From contig NZ_MOAL01000008.1 in the NCBI RefSeq assembly GCF_003731765.1, forward strand, positions 1 to 64,000: a DNA stretch of 64,000 bases, in the 5' to 3' direction. The DNA is from Pseudomonas chlororaphis (GTDB lineage Bacteria; Pseudomonadota; Gammaproteobacteria; Pseudomonadales; Pseudomonadaceae). A program made the translations under genes and the position numbers. The notes beneath the pieces were generated by a model. The model was not told the origin of the DNA, did not search any database, and was given only the letters and a program-made list of their open reading frames with translations. Shown one piece after another: positions 59,124-64,000 of this stretch (positions are counted from its first letter, which is position 1; each line of letters starts with the position of its first letter).

Positions 59124-59573
59124 TCAGCCGGCGCGGAAAATCAGGTGATCTTCCCAATCGTCTTCCGGCACGCTGCCTTCGGCGAGCATGCGCCCGGACT
59201 GGGAAATACGCTCGTGGTGCACCGCGTCGCGGTCACCGCAGACCAAATGGTGCCAGAGCGGCAGGTCCTTGCTTTCGCTGACCAGGCGATAGCCACAGGT
59301 CGGCGGCAGCCACTTGAATTGGTCGGCCTTGCCCGGGGTCAGTTGGATGCAGTCAGGCACCGAGGCGCGGCGATTGGCGTAGTCGCTGCACTGGCAGGTT
59401 TTCAGGTCCAGCAATTTGCAGGCAATGCGTGTGTAGTAGACGGTGTTGTCGTCTTCATCCTCAAGCTTCTGCAGGCAACACAGGCCACAGCCATCGCACA
59501 ACGACTCCCACTCCTCCTGATCGAGTTGTTCGAGGGTTTTGCGTATCCAGAAAGGTTCGACTTTGGCGGCCAT
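59124..59573 (-). CDS. ycgN: YcgN-family cysteine-cluster protein (UPF0260)
   Basis: A 149-aa cytosolic protein with many conserved cysteines: CDGCGLCCLQKLED, CKLLDLKTCQCSDY, PDCIQL, CGYR and a late VCGDRDAVHHER. These probably bind iron-sulfur or zinc. The family is widespread in gamma-proteobacteria but has no assigned role. The ATG at 59573 gives MAAKVEPFWIRKTLEQL, the typical start. It precedes the protease-like gene by 33 bp on the same strand. A nearby ycgL-rnd group fits the usual Pseudomonas order. Confidence 0.9.
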   Translation of the reverse strand: MAAKVEPFWIRKTLEQLDQEEWESLCDGCGLCCLQKLEDEDDNTVYYTRIACKLLDLKTCQCSDYANRRASVPDCIQLTPGKADQFKWLPPTCGYRLVSESKDLPLWHHLVCGDRDAVHHERISQSGRMLAEGSVPEDDWEDHLIFRAG

Positions 59574-59851
59574 GGTTCGAGTATCAGTATCAACGGAGTG
59601 AAAAGGCCGCCAGTCTAGTGCCACGGGGCCCCGGGGCCAAGCACTGGCGACTGTCGGTAGATCCCTACTTGCCAGCCGTGGCGCCGCGCAGTAGTTTTGC
59701 CAATCGGACCGACCCTGGTTCGCGTGCCATTAACGCTCGACCGCGTCGCACCCGGTGAACTGCACAGGGTCAGGAAAACCCCATCGCTCAGCTCAACTGC
59801 GCTCGCCGGTTTCCACCTCTTTTTTCTGAAAACGTTGCCTGGAGTCTTTTC

Positions 59852-60445
59852 ATGAGCGCCAATTCCCGCGTTGCCGACTACGCGATCCACCCTCAATTCA
59901 CCGCGCGCTGGTCGCCCCGCGCCTTCACCGGCGAAAGCATCCCGGAAGAAACCCTGCTGAGTTTCTTCGAAGCCGCTCGCTGGGCCCCATCGGCCTATAA
60001 CTCGCAGCCGTGGCGCTTCCTCTACGCGCGCCGTGACACGCCGAACTGGGAACGCTACCTGGGCCTGCTCAACGAGTTCAACCGTGGCTGGGCACAACAC
60101 GCGTCGGCCCTGGTGATCGTGATCTCGAAAACCACCTTCACCACCCCTGGCGCGGCTGAAGAAAGCCCGGCCCTGTGGCACACCTTCGACACCGGCTCGG
60201 CCTGGGGCCACCTGGCCCTGCAAGCCAGCCTCAGCGGCTGGTACACCCACGGCATGGCCGGTTTCGACCAGGAACTGACCCGCAAGGAGCTGAAGATTCC
60301 AGAAGGGTATGCCCTGCACGCTGCCGTGGCAGTGGGCAAGCTGGGGGACAAGTCGACCCTGGCCGAGTACCTGCAAGCCCGTGAAGAGCCAAGCCCGCGC
60401 CGGCCGCTGAGCGAGACCGTGGCCGAGGGCGATTTCAGCCTGTAA
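59852..60445 (+). CDS. Nitroreductase-family flavoprotein
   Basis: A 197-aa FMN enzyme of the nitroreductase fold. FTARWSPRAFTGESIPEETL holds the Arg-Ser-x-Arg-like FMN phosphate site, and FFEAARWAPSAYNSQPWRF is the classic family signature. WGHLALQASLSGWYTHGM marks the dimer interface. Such enzymes reduce quinones, nitro compounds or, in some branches, dehalogenate. GGAG precedes the ATG. It converges on the dehydrogenase gene at 60506. The true substrate is not known. Confidence 0.9.
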   Translation: MSANSRVADYAIHPQFTARWSPRAFTGESIPEETLLSFFEAARWAPSAYNSQPWRFLYARRDTPNWERYLGLLNEFNRGWAQHASALVIVISKTTFTTPGAAEESPALWHTFDTGSAWGHLALQASLSGWYTHGMAGFDQELTRKELKIPEGYALHAAVAVGKLGDKSTLAEYLQAREEPSPRRPLSETVAEGDFSL

Positions 60446-60505
60446 GCCTGGGTTCAAGGATGGGCGGGCAACCCGCTCATCCCGCCAGGCCCCACAAGCT
60501 TGGGC

Positions 60506-61438
60506 TCAATAACCCCGTGCGAAGTCCACTTCCCCGCGCAGCCCTTCGCTGGCCTGATAGGCCCGCAGATTGTCGAGGAACAGCTGCACCATCAGGGTGG
60601 GCGACGTCGGTGCCGAGCTGTGGCCCGTCAGCAGCAGGCCCCAGGCAGTCCAGAACGGATGCCGTTGCGGCAAGGGTTCTTGCCGGCAAACGTCGATCAC
60701 CGCCCCCGCCAGATGGCCTTCCTTCAAGGCTTCCACCAAGTCCGCATCAACCACCGAAACTCCGCGCCCGACGTTGATGAACAGGCCCGTGGGTTTGAAC
60801 CGCTTGAACAGCGCCGCGTCGTACAGGTCGTGGGTCTGGGGCGTGTTGGGCAGCAGGTTGACCACGTAATCCACCTCGCCCACCAGGCGTCCGAGGTCCT
60901 CCAGGGCCGCCACTTCGACAAACGGCGCCTGTTCCCGAGGCTGGCTGGCGATGCCGTACAACTCGACGCCGAACGGCAGCAGGAACTGCGCCACGCTCTG
61001 ACCGATGTCGCCGCTGCCGACAATCAGCACCTTGCGCCCTACCAGGCTTTGGCCCTGGCGGTTGTCCCACTTGCGTTCGACCTGGCTGACCAGCCGCGCC
61101 AGCACTTCGCGTTCATGGCCGAGGATGTAGGTCAGCACGTATTCGGCCATGACCTGGCCAAAAATTCCCACGGCCCGGGTCAGGCGGTAGTGACGCGGCA
61201 GGCCGTCCACCAGCAAGGGCGTGATCCCGGCCCAGGTGGATTGCAGCCACTGGGGCTGATGGCCCTGGCGCAACAGGGTCGCCAGCAGGTCCGGCTGGCC
61301 CAGCCACACGGGGCAGTCGGCGGCCAGGCGCGACAGTTCGGCGGAGTCGCCGCTGGTCAGCACCTCCAGCTCCGGCGCCGCTTCGCGCAGCAGGCGTTGG
61401 TAAATAGCGTGATCGTGTTCAGCAATCAGAACGCGCAT
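60506..61438 (-). CDS. D-2-hydroxyacid dehydrogenase (GhrA-like)
   Basis: A 310-aa NAD(P)-dependent reductase of 2-keto acids. The cofactor loop is VLIVGSGDIGQSVAQFL (about 137-153); catalytic Arg225 is in NVGRGVSVVD, Glu254 in CRQEPLP and His273 in TGHSSAPT. Length and the WLQSTWAG segment fit the glyoxylate/hydroxypyruvate reductase GhrA group. AAAGG precedes the ATG. It is 122 bp downstream of ycgL on the same strand, as I recall from other Pseudomonas genomes. Confidence 0.91.
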   Translation of the reverse strand: MRVLIAEHDHAIYQRLLREAAPELEVLTSGDSAELSRLAADCPVWLGQPDLLATLLRQGHQPQWLQSTWAGITPLLVDGLPRHYRLTRAVGIFGQVMAEYVLTYILGHEREVLARLVSQVERKWDNRQGQSLVGRKVLIVGSGDIGQSVAQFLLPFGVELYGIASQPREQAPFVEVAALEDLGRLVGEVDYVVNLLPNTPQTHDLYDAALFKRFKPTGLFINVGRGVSVVDADLVEALKEGHLAGAVIDVCRQEPLPQRHPFWTAWGLLLTGHSSAPTSPTLMVQLFLDNLRAYQASEGLRGEVDFARGY

Positions 61439-61560
61439 GGTTCAAACCTTTCAAAACGGTGCAAGCGGCCGTCGACGAAGTCTGCTCCGTCGGCGGCCGC
61501 CGCCAAGATAATCAGTGCCATTGCCAGGGATGCTCAGGAGCGAGCCGCTACGGATGCCAG

Positions 61561-61854
61561 TCAGATCGGGTCATTGCGCCGCAACAACTCTTCCGGCAGA
61601 TGCTCGATGTACTCATCTTCGGCCGGTGGCATTTGCAGGTGATAGCCCTGCTGGTCGAGGTTCTCCAGCACCTGGTGGATGTCCTCGCGGGACAGCTTGC
61701 GCTCCGGGCTCAGCACCAGGTCGAAGGCGTGTTGCGGTTTGCCGAAGGCCAGCAGGAGGTTTTCCGGTACGCGCTCCAGGGCATCGCTTTTCAGCACGTA
61801 GAGGTACATCCCGCTTTTGCGCGGGCTTCTGTAGATGGAGCAAATACGTTTCAA
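61561..61854 (-). CDS. ycgL: YcgL-domain protein
   Basis: A 97-aa protein with the YcgL fold: KRICSIYRSPRKSGMYLYV, VPENLLLAFGKPQHAFDLVL, and EDIHQVLENLDQQGYHLQMP. The family is linked to cell-division or RNA metabolism genes by neighbourhood, but its role is unproven. It uses a TTG start at 61854 that overlaps the rnd stop (TTGA), with GGAG 7 bp upstream inside rnd. This strongly suggests translational coupling to RNase D. Confidence 0.9.
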   Translation of the reverse strand: MKRICSIYRSPRKSGMYLYVLKSDALERVPENLLLAFGKPQHAFDLVLSPERKLSREDIHQVLENLDQQGYHLQMPPAEDEYIEHLPEELLRRNDPI

Positions 61855-62984
61855 GGCTGTTCTCCGGAGCTGGCCAGGCTGTCGAGCAAGGCCTGGCCCA
61901 TCAGTTCGCGGCGCCAGCCACGCAGCGAATCAGGCAATTTATAGGGTCCGTCTGGGTAGCCGCTCTTAAGCAGGCTTTCCAGGGTTTTCTTACGCAGCAT
62001 CAGTTCCGGCGCGATGTTCAGGCGCTCGGCTTCGGCCTGCCCCAGCGCCTTGAGCTGCTTGAGCAACGCCGAGGCCTCGATCGGCAACGGCTCGGCAATT
62101 GCCGGCGGCCATTGATCCGGGCCGACGCTGGCGGCGCGCTTGATCAGGTCGAGCAGGAAGGTGCCGTCCTGGCGCACGGTGCGCGGGTGCATGTCTTCGA
62201 TTTTCGCCAGGGCGCCGAGGTTATCCGGCTGGGTCTTGGCCAGGGGCCATAGCGAGTGCTCGCGCACGATACGGTTGCGCGGCAGGTCGCGGGCACGGGC
62301 TTCGCGCTCGCGCCAGGCGCAGAGTTCGCGCAACACGGCCAGTTGGGCGCGGGACAGTTTCCAGGCCAGCTTGGCCTCGCGGTAGACCTCGTAGGGGTCG
62401 ACTTCGCGGCGCAGGTTGGCCACCAACTCGGCGCCGTCTTCCAGCACCCAGTTGTATTTGTCTTCGGAGAGCTTGGGCCGCAGTTGGATAAAGACTTCCG
62501 CCAGGTGCAGGGCGTCTTCTGCGGCGTAGCTGATTTGCGTCTCGGACAACGGCCGCTGCAGCCAGTCGGAGCGGGTTTCACCCTTGGGCAGGTCAATGCC
62601 CAGGACTTCCTGCACCAGGCGCGAATAGCCCATGGAGAAACCCAGGTTCAGGTAGGCTGCCGCCAGTTGCGTGTCGAACAACGGCACCGGCAGGCTGCCG
62701 GTCAGGCGCAGCAGGACTTCAAGGTCCTCGCTGCAGGCGTGCACCACTTTGACCACGGCGGGGTTTTCCAGCAGTGCCGCCAAGGGCTGCCAGTTGTCGA
62801 TGGTCAGGGGGTCAATCAGGTAAGCGCGTTGACCGTCGCCTACCTGCAGCAGGCCGGCGATGGGATAGAAGGTGTCGACCCGCATGAATTCGGTGTCGAG
62901 GGCGACGAATGGCAGCTGCTGCCACTCGGCGCAAAACTGACCGAGGCTATCGTTGTCGCGAATCCAGTGAATATCGATGGCCAC
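61851..62984 (-). CDS. rnd: Ribonuclease D
   Basis: A 377-aa 3'-5' exoribonuclease for tRNA maturation and stable-RNA decay. The DEDD-y active site is complete: Asp30/Glu32 in FVALDTEFMRV, Asp87 in VHACSEDLEVLL, Tyr153 and Asp157 in ISYAAEDALHLAEV. An HRDC domain follows (around LRELCAWREREARARD and ALAKIEDMHPRTV). I start at the GTG at 62984, with GGGAG upstream, which gives MAIDIHWIRDND. Length matches E. coli RNase D (375 aa). It overlaps ycgL by 4 bp. Confidence 0.95.
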   Translation of the reverse strand: MAIDIHWIRDNDSLGQFCAEWQQLPFVALDTEFMRVDTFYPIAGLLQVGDGQRAYLIDPLTIDNWQPLAALLENPAVVKVVHACSEDLEVLLRLTGSLPVPLFDTQLAAAYLNLGFSMGYSRLVQEVLGIDLPKGETRSDWLQRPLSETQISYAAEDALHLAEVFIQLRPKLSEDKYNWVLEDGAELVANLRREVDPYEVYREAKLAWKLSRAQLAVLRELCAWREREARARDLPRNRIVREHSLWPLAKTQPDNLGALAKIEDMHPRTVRQDGTFLLDLIKRAASVGPDQWPPAIAEPLPIEASALLKQLKALGQAEAERLNIAPELMLRKKTLESLLKSGYPDGPYKLPDSLRGWRRELMGQALLDSLASSGEQP

Positions 62985-63107
62985 ACGGCTCTCCCTTGAA
63001 GAATGGCGCGCAGTATATATCGCCCCCGGCGATTTCTGAGCATTCACTCGACAAGAGCCAGTAGGAAACTAACTGCAAACGCCAAAGGATAGTCCTGACC
63101 GCATCAG

Positions 63108-63791
63108 TCAGCCCCGTTTTCGCAGAACATAGACCCGGGAAACGCCGCAACCGGGAATGAAATCCTGATGGTTGACGACTTCGAACCCGGCACTCTTGAA
63201 CTCGGCCTCAAGCTGCCACTTGTCGGCCAGGGGCTGCCCCTGGCTCGGCCATGACGGGCTGCCCGGGTCATTGAGGCGGCCAGACACCCCGTTGCAGCGC
63301 CCGGCAATACGCACCGCGACAATCACCCCGTCGCGGCTGACCCGGTGAAACTCGCGCAACAAAGCCAGGCGTTGTTCGGCGCACGCCAGGTGCTGAAACA
63401 GTTGCATGCAGAAGATGCAATCCACGGCATTGGCCGACAGGCCGATGTCGAACGCCGAACTCTGAAAAGTCTTGATGCGCTTGAGCAGGCTGCCCGAATG
63501 ATGGGTCAGGGCGTGGTTGAGCATGTCCTGGGAGTGGTCCGCCGCCAGCACCACCCGGTTGCCATGCTCGCCCAGCACTGGCCAGAAACGCCCGGCGCCG
63601 CAGGCCAGATCGAGCACCAACCCCGGTTCACCGGCGTGTTTCAAGGCGCGGCGCACCAACTGCTCGTGGCGCCACAGCATCAGCCTCGGCCACAGGCCGA
63701 CCGGGTGCGGTTGCAGGCAGACCCGGGCATGGGCCTGGTCATAGCGCCTGGCGAACTCAAGCTCGATGGACGGTGGGGGTTGCGATGACAT
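63108..63791 (-). CDS. Class I SAM-dependent methyltransferase
   Basis: A 227-aa cytosolic methyltransferase. Motif I is VLDLACGAGRFWPVL (59-73), motif II VVLAADHSQDML, and FHRVSRDGVIVAVRIAGRC is the late strand. It fits the Methyltransf_11 type. The start at 63791 gives MSSQPPPSIELEF; the ribosome site is modest. It follows the eptA-like gene (82 bp apart) on the same strand and precedes rnd by 123 bp. The acceptor is unknown; small-molecule or lipid methylation both fit. Confidence 0.85.
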   Translation of the reverse strand: MSSQPPPSIELEFARRYDQAHARVCLQPHPVGLWPRLMLWRHEQLVRRALKHAGEPGLVLDLACGAGRFWPVLGEHGNRVVLAADHSQDMLNHALTHHSGSLLKRIKTFQSSAFDIGLSANAVDCIFCMQLFQHLACAEQRLALLREFHRVSRDGVIVAVRIAGRCNGVSGRLNDPGSPSWPSQGQPLADKWQLEAEFKSAGFEVVNHQDFIPGCGVSRVYVLRKRG

Positions 63792-63873
63792 GACTCGCGA
63801 ACTCTTGTTGAAATCCGATGGGTGCAGGTTACCCGGCGGTTCGTGAAAAAAAGGTCGATGGGGCGTCAAACAC

Positions 63874-64000
63874 TCATTGCCGGGCCAATACGCCGTCCAC
63901 CAGGCTGCCCCGGCAACCGGCGAACAGGTCCAGCGCAGGTTTGTAGACTTGGCTGTTGACCTCCAGCAGGCCGAGCATCGAGTGGAACAGGTTGTCCTGG
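63874..64000 (-). CDS. eptA: Phosphoethanolamine transferase, C-terminal end (EptA-like, partial)
   Basis: Only the last 41 residues are inside the window, read toward the stop at 63874: QDNLFHSMLGLLEVNSQVYK and then PALDLFAGC. DNLFHSMLGLL and the YxPALDLFAGC ending match the C-terminus of EptA/PmrC-type lipid A phosphoethanolamine transferases, where the His is part of the zinc site. If right, the enzyme decorates lipid A in the inner membrane and gives polymyxin tolerance. With only this much sequence, another sulfatase-fold transferase of the family cannot be excluded. Confidence 0.7.
   Translation of the reverse strand, partial: QDNLFHSMLGLLEVNSQVYKPALDLFAGCRGSLVDGVLARQ

Overview
The window looks like a chromosomal segment of a fluorescent-group Pseudomonas (P. 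fluorescens complex). It is GC-rich and uses Pseudomonas-style Shine-Dalgarno sites. It carries many copies of the GTAGGAGC...GGCTTGCCGGCGA REP sequence typical of that group. It also holds gene neighbourhoods I associate with Pseudomonas: rnd-ycgL with a D-2-hydroxyacid dehydrogenase and ycgN, an ECF sigma factor next to a KAS III enzyme, and aceK next to hrpA. I saw no rRNA, tRNA, phage, insertion sequence or CRISPR array. Species assignment is inference.

Layout. 1-2264: a two-partner secretion operon on the minus strand (TpsB transporter, then the N-terminus of a haemagglutinin-type TpsA cut by the window edge). 2570-13506: mostly housekeeping genes: a DEAD-box helicase, a YbdG-type mechanosensitive channel, a YigM-type transporter, azoreductase, a LysR regulator, an alpha/beta hydrolase, periplasmic cyclophilin, an ABC exporter and a FemAB/GNAT-like protein. 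13697-17321: an OprO/OprP-like porin, an ECF sigma/anti-sigma pair and a KAS III-like enzyme. 17677-25421: hrpA, aceK and a chemoreceptor. 25498-26394: a DMT exporter.

26391-40998 is the main accessory region, a catabolic island. A GbpR-type LysR gene is divergent from a FAH-family AraD1/GguC enzyme plus a 2-oxoglutarate-semialdehyde dehydrogenase. Converging on these is an MFS transporter plus an enolase-superfamily acid-sugar dehydratase. Together they could run acid sugar -> 2-keto-3-deoxy acid -> 2-oxoglutarate semialdehyde -> 2-oxoglutarate. Next to it lies an operon of an MFS transporter, a COG3618 lactonase/amidohydrolase and a PdxA-family dehydrogenase, divergent from a tripartite tricarboxylate transporter (TctC-TctB-TctA) and followed by a second GbpR-like LysR gene. 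A 15-bp dyad, ATARCC-N3-GGYTAT, occurs twice in the divergent MFS/tctC promoter region and once, degenerate, upstream of the first MFS/dehydratase operon. This suggests one LysR regulon over both halves. The substrate is not known from sequence.

41000-54771: a small secreted protein, a PAS-GGDEF diguanylate cyclase, a DMT transporter, LpxO, CysK, a DUF748 protein, a MoxR/VWA pair, a DUF2937 protein, a class II glutamine amidotransferase, oligopeptidase B and a cNMP-binding protein. 54780-64000: small secreted and nucleotide-related genes, a YajD-type HNH protein, an exact 110-bp-period REP array (56291-56811), an RNA methyltransferase, a protease-like protein that has lost its HExxH histidines, then ycgN, a nitroreductase, a D-2-hydroxyacid dehydrogenase, ycgL, rnd, a methyltransferase and the 3' end of an EptA-like phosphoethanolamine transferase.
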